Shown here: positions 12,701-25,264 of the stretch, in pieces
How the letters are laid out: every line of letters starts with the position of its first letter
Position numbering within the stretch: the first letter of the stretch is position 1
Assembly: GCA_028023455.1 (NCBI GenBank)
Contig: JAQFVV010006716.1
Coordinates: forward strand, 370,018-434,017
Direction: 5' to 3'
Origin: Epiperipatus broadwayi
Taxonomy: Eukaryota; Onychophora; Udeonychophora; Euonychophora; Peripatidae
DNA length: 64,000 bases
The notes under the pieces: model-generated
Databases searched by the model: none
What the model was told of the DNA's origin: nothing
Seen by the model: only the letters and a program-made list of their open reading frames with translations
Translations under genes and position numbers: made by a program

Positions 12701-14584
12701 TCTGTCTTCAAAGCAATTATATTCTTATACCACAATACTAAATATATATATATATATATATATATTAAATCCAATATACTATAACAATAAACGTGAGTAA
12801 TAAAAAAAAAACATTTTATTTTATTTCCTAGTTCAATTTCTTCCTTTATCATGAGCTGACTGATGAGGGAAAATGACATCATAGGCAAAACATTTTATGA
12901 GTAACGCATCCATATATTTTTTTTATATTTTATTAATATTTGATCCAGATACTGAAAACATAATAAACACTCAAAATTTTGTAGCAATAGAATAATAATA
13001 CTATAAGCTTATTAGTCTTTTCTGCCGATATATATATATTTTAACTTAAGCTGTATCTTCAAGTTTAACAACAAGAGAAAACTTTCTCAAAATTATTTCA
13101 TGGAGTTTTTTCTATATGCAGTAATTTAATACAGCAATCAAAAAAGGATTCTAGTATTTTGAATCATTTCAAAGTGTTCTTGTTTACATTTAAAAGTATG
13201 ATCCATTCCCACGTTCCATCAGTTGTCAAGAAATAGATATTTGTTCATTTATTTTTTTACAGAATATAATGAATGACTATTGTTTTGCTTTTATAAGGAT
13301 TTTCATAAAATATATTTAATAACCATAAGTTAAACATTTTTTTTACATTTATTAGTACTGTAAACGTATCCCACTTTCCATTTCTAATGGCGAAGGGTGG
13401 CAGAATTATAAAAGATTTGGCAGATGATTTTTTTTTTAAATATATATAAAGTAAGTTCCCCTTTTATAAATTGATTAAACATTATAACATTTGAATAACT
13501 TTTCATTTTGTTTGATTTAGATTTTAAGAGTATTGTTCAAATTATTTTTAATTATATTTTTATTAATGTATGTTTCTTCTTTATTTATAAAGAGTGAACA
13601 CAACACTTTTTTTCTTTTTCTTGCCATTCTAAATAAATCATGCATAACTTTTAAATATATATACTGACTAAAATAGGTGAAATAAAAATTCATGCTTACA
13701 ATTTCTTGTCAAGTCCCAAGTTTGAAGTTACATTTTGTAAAACAATTAGTTTCCAATATGGCTTTCATTTTTTTTCCAGTATGAACTCTAGCAATTTTCA
13801 ATCAATGGTGAAGTAGAAAAAATGTACACAAGGAGTAAAATTTCCTATTCCATGATTTTAAAATTACAATATTTTTTAATCTTGTTCAATTCAAATCTAG
13901 TGCTATATCTTTTTCAACTCCTTCTTAATTTCTTTAATTTTGTAGGTTTTAGATAGTGAAGTCTTTCCTCTGATTTTTTTTCTTGATAATCCCCCCCCCC
14001 CCCAACAAACTCTGTTAAGTTATTTATACCTTTTATTACATTGAATTGTGGTACAATTAAAAATAGACCAATAAGAGCATAGTGTGCATATCATTAGTAG
14101 TACTCGATCTACATTCATTCTTGATAATTACTCAAACTATTCAATACTAATTTAAACCACAATAAAAATATGTTTAAGGATTGTTTACAATTATTCATTT
14201 AAAACACTTATAAATTTAATCTTTCCAATTATTATTCAACAATAATAAAATACCATATTTATACCCCCAAATTAGTAATAATACTATTAATTTATCATTT
14301 TATATTATTGGAAGCCTACAATGTGTATGAAATCTCTTTTATACTCAAGCCGATTTTCTAGTGTATCTTGAAAAGTCAGTTTTTATCACTCTTAGAATAT
14401 TTAAGCATATAATTTACTGAATTTTAAAGATACAATCTAGCAACTACTATAACATATCATTGATGTAATTCACTGATTTTAATATTTTTCAATTGTTATT
14501 AATTAAAATTTAAATTTTTTCGGATTTGATCACTTAAATAAGGTTTGATATAATCGAACTCAACGATACGGTTACAATATATAT
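9720..14584. other. AT-rich intergenic stretch
   Basis: Long A-rich and T-rich text without useful reading frames. Contains a (TA)n tract near 12738-12766 and a 13-C run at 13991-14003. Around 10060-10270 purine-rich GATGA/AATAA text suggests an old degenerated simple repeat. I recognise no gene or mobile element. Confidence 0.6.
13991..14003. repeat. Poly-C run
   Basis: Thirteen C in a row inside otherwise AT-rich DNA, the longest GC run in the window. Confidence 0.9.
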
Positions 14585-14637
14585 ATAAAATACATATTTT
14601 GCGAGTTCATCCATGTTAAAAACTTTTAATATTAATA

Positions 14638-14680
14638 TACTGACATTTTGACTTGGTCACACAAGCCATCCACAGAGTTA
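14638..14680 (-). ncRNA. Hammerhead-like relic in Penelope copy 1 3' region
   Basis: On the minus strand: TGGATGG, a GCTTG...CAAG helix, then TCAAAATGTCAG where copy 2 has TCGAAACGTCAG. Penelope-like elements are known to carry hammerhead motifs in their terminal regions. Here box 1 departs from CTGATGA at three positions and the GAAA box is mutated, so this is a relic at best. Confidence 0.35.
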
Positions 14681-14767
14681 TAAAAGGTAGAAAGACAGTT
14701 GTAGAGGCGCTACAAGCACTGATTTGAATAAAACGTTAAAATTCCACCAATAGCAAAAATTTTAAAT

Positions 14768-15610
14768 TTAGGAATGTTTTTTAAAAAAATCTTTCCAAAT
14801 AGGAGGAAGTTTGCATGTACCATGTCTCTTATTGATACAATCTGGCCTTTTAAGTATCTCAATGGCTTCTCTAATTTTGCACTGGTAGAGATTATCACAT
14901 CTGGATATGATCCTGGTACAAGAAAAATCAATTTTATGACCTGAATCTATAGTATGGAGTGAGAGTGCTGATGATGATGAGTGTTGTTTAACTGCATTAG
15001 CATGCTCATCTCTCCTAACACTGATGTGATGATTACTCATACCTATGTAAGAAGCTTTACAATTTTTACATGAGATTTGATAGACACCATGAGATTCAAG
15101 AGGGAATGAATCCTTAGGCTTGGTTATTATATTGCTGATCTTTTGATGAACAGAAAACGCTGTATCTATATTATAGCATTTTAATATACATCCAATATTG
15201 TCTGTAGTTCCTTTTACATATGGAACACAAATCCTAATAGCTGATTTATCATCTTTTTGTTTCCTATTTTGTCTATTTTGAGCTTGAAATAAGGCTTTTT
15301 TTATAAATTTGTAATTATAACTATTTGCTAATAAAACACTATTAATATGACTTATTTCTTCTTTCAGATGTGTTTCATCTGAAAGGTTAATTGCTCTATT
15401 TAAAAGAGTTTTGGCTACAGAAACTATCTGAGTTGGGTGATGATGAGAATGTAAATGTAAATATATGCCTGTGTGTGTATCCTTTCTGTAAATAGAAAAA
15501 GATAAACTATTTGGTGTTCTGATGATTAGAACATCAAGAAAAGGGAGTTTTCCATCAGACTCTGTCTCCATTATAAATTTAATATGAGGATGCATATTAT
15601 TTAAATGTAA
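14768..15610 (-). pseudogene. Penelope RT C-terminus plus GIY-YIG endonuclease
   Basis: A single open frame of about 280 codons, lacking the N-terminal half of the protein. It opens with HLNNMHPHIKFIMETE and GKLPFLDVLI, typical of the Penelope thumb region. The nuclease carries GVYQISCKNCKASYIGMSN (the GIY...YIG pair), RRDEH (catalytic Arg) and REAIEI (metal-binding Glu). The CKNC pair inside the GIY-YIG core is usual for Penelope. All visible catalytic residues of the nuclease are intact, but with no RT palm it cannot be autonomous. No plausible promoter or start exists: translation would have to begin inside the TA repeat. Confidence 0.85.
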
Positions 15611-15679
15611 GAAATATATATATATATATATATATTGTGCCCTTGTCTGTAGGTCATAGGTCGGTAGAAAGGTCAAATG

Positions 15680-18600
15680 TGAAAAAAATTTTAAATTTTA
15701 AGTTATATTTAGGTGATATAAAAGTAATAATAGTTTTGAAATACAATTTTAAGCTAAAATACCTAACAGATCATAGTGTAATAAAGTATTTTTAAAAGTA
15801 AACAGTTAAATAAAGTGTTAATATCATTGCTTATGGTTGTGAAAGCTGGCCATACAAAATAACACAGCTATAGATAGCTAAAATTATTGTAATAAATTTA
15901 AAATAATAGTCTAAGAATTAATAGATTAAATAAATGAAATATAATTTTATAGTTAGTCAAAATTAATAGGATATATTTTTTATTAATAAACTTTAGGATG
16001 GTGAGAGTTATATTTGGTTCTATAAGTTTCAATTTATTTTCCAAAATTTTATAAAGTACGTTAGTTTTGGTGATTTAAACCGAGACATAAATAAAAAAGA
16101 AATTATTTTATAAAGTTGATAGACACGTGATCGTATATTAAATGCCTTCACGCACACACACACTGGGTAAATAATAATAAAGTTTGTGAATTTAAAACTA
16201 GATATAATTGCCATCCATCATTAAAATTAAAAGTTAAAAATGTTATATATTGTCTTAATAATTATTTTAAAGATCAAAAAATAAGTTTATCAAACTATAA
16301 TTTAATTTAATAATATTAAATTAAAATAATATTCCAGACATTACGTCATAAATATTGATTTAAAAGTACAGTTTATTATCCCAAAATAGAATGACTAATA
16401 TTGTTCGCGCTAAAAACAAATATTGACCAATCAACGGATTTAAATTGGCAAGAAAAAAATCTAAGATAGACAGAAGCGGAGACGGAATGTGAAAGTTGAA
16501 GAGGACGGTAACCTTTTTGAATTGCTTGTAACATCAAAGCTGAAAAAGTAGTTTAAATTTATAAATTAATAATTATTCTAAGTTAGTCTTTAACAGATAA
16601 TATAATCTTGTATCCAGAAAGATGATTTGCTAATTTCTACGTGATCTTACCAGTGGATTTATTCAAATTTGACCATTCATACTACAGTAAAGATGGAAAT
16701 ACCAAAAATAATAATTGAAATAATTATTGAAAGAAAAATGAGTGAAAATTGTATAAGTTTTATGTTATTTGTGCTCAACCAGAAACTAAATCCTATAACG
16801 CTAAAAAAGAAAAGTAATACAAAGAAGACGCTGTGTGAAAATATAAGAAAGAAAATATTTACTGTTGAGAGAATCTTATGACGAACATTTGTTTGATAAG
16901 TACTTAAAACTAAGTCATATTTCTCTATGAGAAAAATCATAGTATATGTTCAAGTAAATATAAAGTGAATGAGGAAGAAAATATGATATATTAAAGGAAA
17001 ACATTATTTAAAAATATAATTTTCCAAAAGTAAAAAGTAGGAGAAAAGTCATAGTCCTATATAAAGTGCTATATAAATTTACTAAGAGGAACCTAGATTT
17101 TATCTCATAATAGAGAAAAGGAAAATATATTTAAATGGAAGAAATATTGTTTAAACAGAGATAAATTAATCACTAAAGGAGGAAAATGGATCCAGGGAAA
17201 TAAGGAAAAATTTATTGAATTTTCTAAAATAAAGTACAAGATGCATCGAGGGAAAACCAAGCGCGCGGGGGAAAAAATTAGCAGACTATATAAAGGAGAT
17301 ATCAAGAATAAGTGGGAAAATTATGAAGAAAACTAAGGATCATCGTCTAAGAAGAATTAATAAACATAATTAAAATTTTAAATAGAACATTAAGTGACTA
17401 AAGAAAATAAAGTATATTTTTTATTTAGCTTTGCAAGGAACGATTTTCCAAGCGAATCCAACAAAGATGTATCGTAAATATAATTTTAATATTTTTTTTT
17501 ATTGTATTTAAAGTATAAAATTCGAATTAGCTTAGGGAAACATATAAAAATAAATTTTATAATAGTTATAATTAAAATATGAGCTAATGGAATGAGAGAA
17601 ATATTAATAATAAATAAAATGTGTGTATGGAAAATGTTAAATACCTACTAGAAGTCCTGGAATGGAGAAGTTTACAAATACGATCCAGAGGATAGAGATC
17701 GTTGGTAATTTTAATATTATTGGTAATATGTAATGTAATTTTTTTATAGGTCATCTATTAATGAATGAGGTATGAACGATGTTAAAAGTTATAAGTACAC
17801 ATTTATCCAACATCAAACATATATTTGAGAGAGTAGTAAAACTTTTAAAAAATGTGCATGCAATAAATAATCTAAAAATGATTAATAATAAGTAGCATAT
17901 TAATTATGTGATTCTTTTGAATTTTATATTGAAAATATCCAAATAGTTTAGAACAATAGAGATAGAAATGTACGAGAAGTATAGTAAAGAATTTTCTTAA
18001 GAATAGCTGTATAGTTATATTAAAAATGAATTTTATTATTATTAGCAAGATAGACAAAGAATTTGTCGATGTAATGTAGAGATGAATCTGAAGAAATCAG
18101 TCAGATAGTGACTTGGGAGTACTGATATCAAAGGAAACCAAGAGGATGTTTTAGTAAAATATAAGGAATGAAATATGGGGATCATAATAATTTGTGTGAC
18201 CTCAGTATAGATAACCTAGCCCTATAACTGAGCACATATATTCTGGACAGTGTCTTTACATATTTTTGAAACTTTCTGATGTGATGAAGCTGAAGAAATA
18301 GCTTTAGCATCCTTCCAATATTAGAGGCAGATAGACAGATAAAAGTCACTCCTCTATGGCGTCCATAAATTCACTGTGCCATGATTGTCGAAGTTTTATA
18401 AAGGATAATATCTTGTTTATTTTGATCCAATGCATCTATATCTTCGCTATCTTGATTTCATGAGAATACATCGTCAGGGAGATAATTTTATAGAAATGAT
18501 ACATAAGATAGAAAGGAAGCTAGATATTAGTTATGTAAGAATAGTTGTTTACTAGAGTAAAGTAGAATTGTATAAGTCCAAAGTGAAAGTATCAGTATTA

Positions 18601-20169
18601 TAAAAGATGGAGAATCATATGATATAATTTTAAAGCCAATTGCTAAACTGATATAATTTTAAAAAAAAAAAAACTTTAGAATTAAGTTTTAAAGCAATAA
18701 TAAGATTTTAAAATATTGTACGTGATATTTTAATGGAAGAGATTGCATGTTTTGTGTGGCGAAATGATTTAAAATGTATAATAAAAAAATGTGTATTTGT
18801 ACATGATGTGTGGATGACGTTAATTGCTATATAAAACTAGGAATAGGATCAATAATTCGACTGATAATTATTATATGATCGATGATAAAACTGAACATCA
18901 AATTGTCATAAGGATTAAATTCTGTAGGATTCCATACTAACAAGAATATAATTAGAATTTTGTAATTTTTGTATGATTTTACATAAAAGTAAAGATTTTA
19001 TAGAAATATAAACCTGAAATTATAAGGATATAAATGTCAATAGAAAAGTTTAATGGATAGAAATTTTGTGTATTCAGCTAAGCTCAAAACATGTATCTGA
19101 AAATAATAATATTGTGAAATATAATTTTTTGTAATTATTAATGGTAAAAGGGTAAAGTAAAAATTAGATAATAATAATGTTAAGACATCAACGGGTAGAA
19201 ATAAAAGAGTTTGTAATAAGTAGATAGGGATATCCGCTGTAAATAATGTACAAATTGTTACTTGTTATAATGTTAATAAAATGTTATAAAGTATTATTAG
19301 TAAGCTTTGTGTCTTGGTTGTTGTTTTTCCTACACATGAAATGCATGAAATCACAACACACGTTTATAATTAAACGTATTTAAGATTTTGCACAAAATAA
19401 ATAAACATTAGAAATTTTAATAATTTATTTTATTTTATTTACGTAATGAAATGAAAGAAGTATAATTAGAACAGATATGGTCATAACTTGATTGCCACAG
19501 TATTTAAGTAAAATATATGCGAACGTTACCACATAACTTTTGATTATCGGATTGATAAATATTACCACGAAAATATTTAATACATCTAGAAAGAAAAGAG
19601 GATTGTATTATTTTATTATTGTCATTGTTCTTATTAATTAGTTATTCGTTACGTAGTGAATTATGACATAAAATTCCCTTATCATAATTTACTATGGCAA
19701 TATAAAATCAGTTTTAATTACAATTTATAAACCTGGGATTTAATTATTTATTTACTTATTGATTTATCTATTTGATTTGAAATGATTAGATCAATTTAAT
19801 TCTATTTTATTTAATTAATTTATTTTATGTGAGCTAGATTTTGTTTAAAAGTATTAAGATATGATACTTCGTCTTGTTCCTTTGTCATTGCTCCAGGTCT
19901 CATGGAAATAATAAAAGATATTTGTGTTGATTTATTTCATAGACACGACTAGATTTTATAAAATTCTGAGCTAGTAATTGTTTTATTTAGATCATAATAA
20001 TATGTTTGATAGACTGAGCTAAAGAACCCGGAATTATTATTAATATTAATTGTTATTGACCGGAAATAAATAAGTAACGAAAATCCGGAATATTTAACAT
20101 ACTTTTGGCATGTTGTTGTTGTTAATAATGTTATTATGGAGCAAGAAGAGAAGGGAGGTTACAATATAT
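15680..20169. other. AT-rich intergenic stretch
   Basis: No gene recognised. Short frames at 16669-16881, 17105-17305 and 17872-18057 are low-complexity and have no family features. A possible hammerhead-like arrangement at about 18446-18483 is described in the findings. Confidence 0.55.
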
Positions 20170-20903
20170 ATATTGAAACAGTAAGGTCTGCTTTGCAGAT
20201 CTTTGTTTCACCTTTTCTCACCTACTTCCTACCCTCATACCTTAGTTTGAACCCCAATCTATCGTAGTGTGTCTGCAATACACTTATATACCGAAAATCC
20301 TGCCTAATTTTAAACCACGAGCACAATGCTCATATGATATATATAACTTATTCCCAAATAAAATAAAATATTATGAATTATGTATTTGTTCACATAATTT
20401 ACATTTATTAAAAAGTAAGTTATATAAGTCGTAATTGCGCACACACTATGATATCCATTTTAAAACATATCAAAATTATAAATTGTTAGTTATTTTGTTT
20501 GGATCTATTTACAAATATATACCGTCATAATATATTTTGATTTAAAATAAAATTCACTTAGTAAATATTCGTTTAGTAGATAGATTCAAATATTACAATT
20601 TAAAATAAAATAATTTTCGTTTTATTTAATAAAAATCATCCCAAATATTTCTGTTAAAATAAATGAGGGACAATAGTTTAATTATATAAGTTTATCTAAA
20701 AACAGCAGCTGTCCACTTAAGTTTTCTTTAATTAGTAGCAGTAATTTTAATTAAATCTAGTTTGTAATTCGAATGTCGACTGGGAAGTTAACAAAAGAAA
20801 TTAATTAATGTTGAATTCCTTTAGACATTCAGATAGATTTAATTACAGCAGATAAATCCAATAATTTTGTATGCTCCAGGGCAAGTCTATTGTTAAGTTT
20901 TAC

Positions 20904-20910
20904 TATAAAA
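20904..20910 (+). promoter_or_regulatory. TATA box of the 2.75-kb LTR
   Basis: TATAAAA about 730 bp into the LTR, followed within 30 bp by the tandem-repeat leader. This mirrors the TATA box position in the other LTR family, about 590 bp in. Confidence 0.5.
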
Positions 20911-20931
20911 AGGATGTTTTTCTTTTGTTCT

Positions 20932-21045
20932 CCATTCTAAGCTTTTAAAAAGAATTCTGAGTTGTCTAAAGGTTTCTGAGTTATTCTAAGCTTTTATAGA
21001 ATTCTAAGCTTCTAAAGAATTCTGAGTTGTTCTAAAATTCTAATA
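20932..21045 (+). repeat. Imperfect tandem repeats in LTR leader
   Basis: Four or so units built on ATTCTAAGCTTTTA and GAATTCTGAGTTGT. They sit just after the TATA box, as do the GGATTCAGATT units of the other LTR family. Confidence 0.7.
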
Positions 21046-21084
21046 ATTTGCTAACCTTGACATGTCCGAGTAGAGGCGTTTACG

Positions 21085-21180
21085 ATGGCTATGTCCCCTC
21101 GGAATAGCCAGCCGCTGCTCCATACCATCAGAAATTATCACACAGATCCCGGAACTGCTGCTGCCGTTGCCAAAATATGA
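21085..21180 (+). CDS. Small ORF in LTR leader (31 codons)
   Basis: ATG to TGA, beginning MAMSPRNSQPLLHTIRN and ending AAAVAKI. It lies between the tandem leader and the splice-donor-like site, the same place as the 22-codon ORF of the other LTR family. No known family. It could be a leader peptide, the first coding exon of a spliced gag, or chance. Confidence 0.3.
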   Translation: MAMSPRNSQPLLHTIRNYHTDPGTAAAVAKI

Positions 21181-22924
21181 ACATTCCAGATTTTGCTGCT
21201 GAATTATAAAACCTGCCGAACATCTACCTGCAAATGCTTCTCCAGAGGTAACCTAAATTAACCCAAGAGCTCTTGTGATTCCTAACTAACATGCTATAGC
21301 TATTTAACATTGTTTTCTTATATTTCACAACTTCATTGTGTATTTATTTTGTGTGTTTAAATATGCTCAACATTTTGCTCTCTATCCTTGGGTTAATATT
21401 TTCTATTTATAAAGCTTTCTTTTATTTTATTATGATAATGTGTCAGAATCGTCTTTGACCGAGTGAACTATTCCCTCTATTGAAAATAAGACGCCGCTAT
21501 TAAGGCATATTTTAAATTTATAATTTTCCAATTTTATTATCTTGCAAATCACTCGTTCGAGGGCGATTCTTTTCTTTAATGTAACATAATCACATAGTTT
21601 AAAATCTACATGTTATTGATTTTAATCTAATATAAGAGTATGTGTGAAGTCAATGATTAAATGTGTCCCCAAATGCATGATTGCATATATAAATCTATAC
21701 TTACTTTTCAAACCCGCAAGCATGCATTTTTCTATTTTAATTACCGTGTTCTACTTTCATTATAAAGTTCATCATTGACGTCAAGAATGTGCGGACCCTC
21801 TTAAATGAATTTCGGGGAATTTGATTGGGCATTTCTCTTAATCCAAGAAAAACCCATTTAGTATGTTTATATATACACTAGTCTCGTATTGCTGGTACAT
21901 GAATTGGTTGTTGAGACCGCTTTGTTTTATTTTTCCAAGGATTCTTTACATGGCAAAGTCCATTCTTTTCACTTATTGCAAGTTTCCAGGCAGAGGGTGT
22001 TCACAAATGACACCCCTGGGAATTAAACGCAATCGTCACACAGTCGCTAAGTTTTGGCTGTTCGTCAAAATACTTTCCTACGGGTTAGCGGCGAGATGCC
22101 CTCCGTAATTATTCCAGATCTTCAATATTGTTTCATTTTATGTTTATTTTACAAAGCATCCGTGACTTAAACGAGTCACACCCTCCAACTTTATAAATTC
22201 ACTATCAGCAATACTGACCTCCCAATACAAATCTATTATTATTATTCTCAAATAAATGCTTTGATCCCATTCCCACGTTTGCTTAGTAAGCTTTAGTCCA
22301 CACTATTCTCGAAATCAATAAATATTTTAGAACATTTAATTTCAAATATTGTCTTAAACTTGTCTATTTACTCAAAGCACCTTGCACATGTTCCTATCTT
22401 GTCAAGCACATTATCATAACGCTATTAGCCCGAGGAATAGAATATATCACTCTGTTTTAAAACCTTTTGTCATTACTGAAATATAAATGCCAACAATTCT
22501 TTAATACGCATCCCTGTCTCATATAAGCAGACAGTGGCGTTATATATATATTTATATAAATAAATTGTGTGAAATTATTTAAAACTAAATGTGATCTCTT
22601 ATTTTATTTGATTCCTATAACTGTCTCGGTCTATATATATATATATATTTTCTGCATTTCTTTTGTAAATCCATAGACGTTAATTAGCCACCCAAACTTA
22701 TCTTAGTATAGAGTCTTTTGTTTCTCCCTGACCACCAGTCACCCGTAAAAGGTTATACTAGTTGTAGCATCAGATGTGTTATCACGCAGGTGGCGCTGTG
22801 AAATTTGGACTTTAGATTCGAACTTAGTATATCTAGAAGGCAACCTCTCCTAGAATGTTCAGTTTAGTGTCTGGGGTTTGAATTATGCAGTGTGTTAGCG
22901 AGATAGACGATTCTGACCGTTACA

Positions 22925-23487
22925 ATATATATATATACTTAACAAAGTAATTCACAATGATAGTTTGTATAACATTGTGAATTATTTTGTTAACAATATG
23001 ATTCTTCTTTATGAATCATTTTTAAATATTTTTATATTCCTTTTTCAGATTGATTGTCTTGTCTTAGTACTAGTGAAGTGTTTTTTTTAATTCAACTATC
23101 ATTTTGTCAGTTATTAATAAAATATCATTAATCTTTATATTCATCTCAGTTGAGTTTAACCATCTTCAATGTTTATCAATATTGTAAAATGATTAGCAAA
23201 TTCTAATTTTTATGATTGTATTGCATTTAGGACAATTAAACTTGCATCAAAGAAGAAGTGTTATATTTTTCTGTTTATATAAAAGATAAGTTGTTTTTTT
23301 TTTTTCTTAAATAAATTTATAGCTTTTTCTATATCTTAATTCTTTTGGTTATTATGAAAATTAATTTTAAAAACTAAAAAATTTTAACTTAAAGGCACAA
23401 TATGAAAAAAATACTTTTATGAAGCAAGAATTAGAGTTGCCATATATTGTTCTAAAATTTATTTTTTTTTCAGATTTTTTGAAAAGA
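22925..23487. other. AT-rich, no gene seen
   Basis: TA tract at the LTR edge (22925-22936), then unremarkable AT-rich DNA up to the SINE target site. Confidence 0.6.
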
Positions 23488-23499
23488 TGATATTTGTAT

Positions 23500-23623
23500 T
23501 GTATTGTTGTTGCGTTGTTAGTCGAGAGGTATCGCAGCCGCCATGCAAGCAAGTAGTTGGTTGCAGACGGGTGTGGGTTCACATCCCGGCAGATGCTATG
23601 ACATATGAAAAAAAAAAAAAAGG
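23500..23623 (+). mobile_element. tRNA-derived SINE with target-site duplication
   Basis: A GC-richer island of about 110 bp ending in 13 A. It has an A-box-like TTAGTCGAGAGG near 23518 and a B-box-like GGGTTCACATCCC near 23575, the internal RNA polymerase III promoter layout of tRNA-derived SINEs. Flanking copies of TGATATTTGTAT at 23488-23499 and 23624-23635 are a 12-bp target-site duplication. The duplication is perfect, so the insertion is fairly young. Mobilised by a LINE in trans. Confidence 0.8.
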
Positions 23624-24130
23624 TGATATTTGTATACAATTGTAAATACAAGTGAATGAAAACTGATAGAATTTCTAAATATATGCTCTATGAACGATTC
23701 TCGTGAAAGAGGGACAGGGATTTCTCAAATGCATTTAATGAAAGTTAACATCAATGGCTTTTATTAGAATTATAAGAGTGAACATGATATTTAATAAGAA
23801 TCATAAGTAGTTAAGATAATATTTGCCATGGAAATGGTTAAAATACATAAGCATTTTTCACTATCAGGTGGCAGATGGGAGAACCAGGATATGATATATG
23901 TGTATATACTTTAATGTTTTGCATTGCTATTCTATATTTTATTATTAGCTTTTACTTTTTGTTTGCTGTTGTTTTTTTATCCAGATCAATCCAATTAATT
24001 AAACAATCAAATGCCTTTATTCTTTGGATTTCATAAAATGTTTGAATGCTGGATGTAAAAGACACAGGCTGCAATCCGGGAACTTTGAACTCTGGAGTCT
24101 TTGAGTCTCTCACTGCACCTGCATCATAGA

Positions 24131-24319
24131 GGACAACTATTTATAAATGTAAATACATTGCTATAAAAGGCATTACATTTATGACATAACACTAAAATTT
24201 AAGCAGGCACAAACTACTACTAATGGACAACTATTTATAAATGTAAATACATTGCTATAAAAGAGCATTACATTTATGACATAACACTAAAATTTAAGCA
24301 AGCACAAACTACTACTAAT
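24131..24319. repeat. Direct tandem duplication, about 94 bp x 2
   Basis: Two adjacent copies from GGACAACTATTTATAAATG to ACTACTACTAAT, differing at about two positions (AAAGG/AAAGAGC and GCAGGC/GCAAGC). Recent unequal exchange or slippage. Confidence 0.9.
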
Positions 24320-24758
24320 GGATGTTTTTACGAAAAAAAAAATAGAATCATATTATCCCGCTACTCATCATAATACTACACAGGAAAAAAAAAACAACTT
24401 CCACAAATATATAGTTCCTTTTAAAGCTTGAATATATCATTGTCAGGTTATTGTAACTGGTTGAAAATTTCAGATGTTGAGACACATAAATCACTTAAAG
24501 AATGAACATTTTCCCATGATATATATGCAATAAGTAAGTCACCCTTATATTATAGAATGAACCTTAAAAGAACTATCAATTGATTTAATTGGTTACATAT
24601 ATGCTTTCAGCAGAATAATTAATCATTATTTACACATATAAACTAAGTTAAATATAAAATTATATTCCACGGGGTGTGAATAAACAATTAATAATTAATA
24701 TGGTGTTAAACTTTAAAATTGCCAAGTCACGTTTCGAATGTAGGACATCTTTATCAAA

Positions 24759-25264
24759 TAAAAATAAATAGTTAGTTAATGAGTGAGCTAATTAGTTAGT
24801 TTAGTAGTTAGTGAGATAGTTACATGCGTGGGTTGGCAGATAGATAAATAGATAGGCAGATCGATAAGTTGAGGTAGATAGATAGGAAGGTGAATAGATA
24901 GATGGATAGGCAGATAAATATACAGACAGGAATATAGATAAATAGGCAGACAGTCAGATAGACAATCAGACAAACAGATAAGTACGAAAACAACTAGATT
25001 TTTTCTCACTTATTAAAATAAATAGTTAGTTAATGAGTGAGCTAATTAGTTAGTTTAGTAGTTAGTGAGATAGTTACATGCGTGGGTTGGCAGATAGATA
25101 AATAGATAGGCAGATCGATAAGTTGAGGTAGATAGATAGGAAGGTGAATAGATAGATGGATAGGCAGATAAATATACAGACAGGAATATAGATAAATAGG
25201 CAGACAGTCAGATAGACAATCAGACAAACAGATAAGTACGAAAACAACTAGATTTTTTCTCACT
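24759..25264. repeat. Direct tandem duplication, about 254 bp x 2, GATA-rich
   Basis: Two copies, identical by eye, offset by 254 bp, each running from AAAATAAATAGTTAGTTAATG to AACTAGATTTTTTCTCACT. Inside is an imperfect GATA/GACA tetranucleotide region. The Leu/Ile/Tyr-rich frames on the minus strand come from this repeat. Confidence 0.92.

Larger units (their letters stand above)
14585..15634 (-). mobile_element. Penelope-like element copy 1, 5'-truncated
   Basis: A minus-strand Penelope-like retroelement with the C-terminal RT thumb/linker, the GIY-YIG endonuclease and a 3' untranslated region that also follows the coding part of copy 2 (35850-37260). The 5' side stops at a TA microsatellite (15617-15634), so the RT core is missing. 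Penelope elements are telomerase-related retroelements whose GIY-YIG nuclease cuts the target. Confidence 0.85.
20174..22924 (+). mobile_element. Solo LTR of a second LTR-retrotransposon type (2.75 kb)
   Basis: Begins TGAAACAGTAAGG and ends CTGACCGTTACA, closely like the ends of the other LTR family here (TGAAGCAATGG ... CTGACTGTCACA). Both sides are flanked by ATAT, a 4-bp target duplication. Inside, in the same order as the other LTR: a TATA box (20904), a short tandem-repeat leader, a small ORF, and a GT splice-donor-like site (CCAGAGGTAACC near 21245). No internal region follows, so it is a solo LTR left by recombination. Much of the sequence is otherwise unlike the 2.1-kb LTR family. Confidence 0.65.

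Noticed and set aside
12850-12895. CTGATGAGGG...GGCAAAAC at about 12855
   Set aside because: The second box would be CAAA, and neither stem II nor stem I can be drawn.
16669-18057. Small AT-rich ORFs as host genes
   Set aside because: Short, low-complexity, no family motif, no splice structure that I can support.
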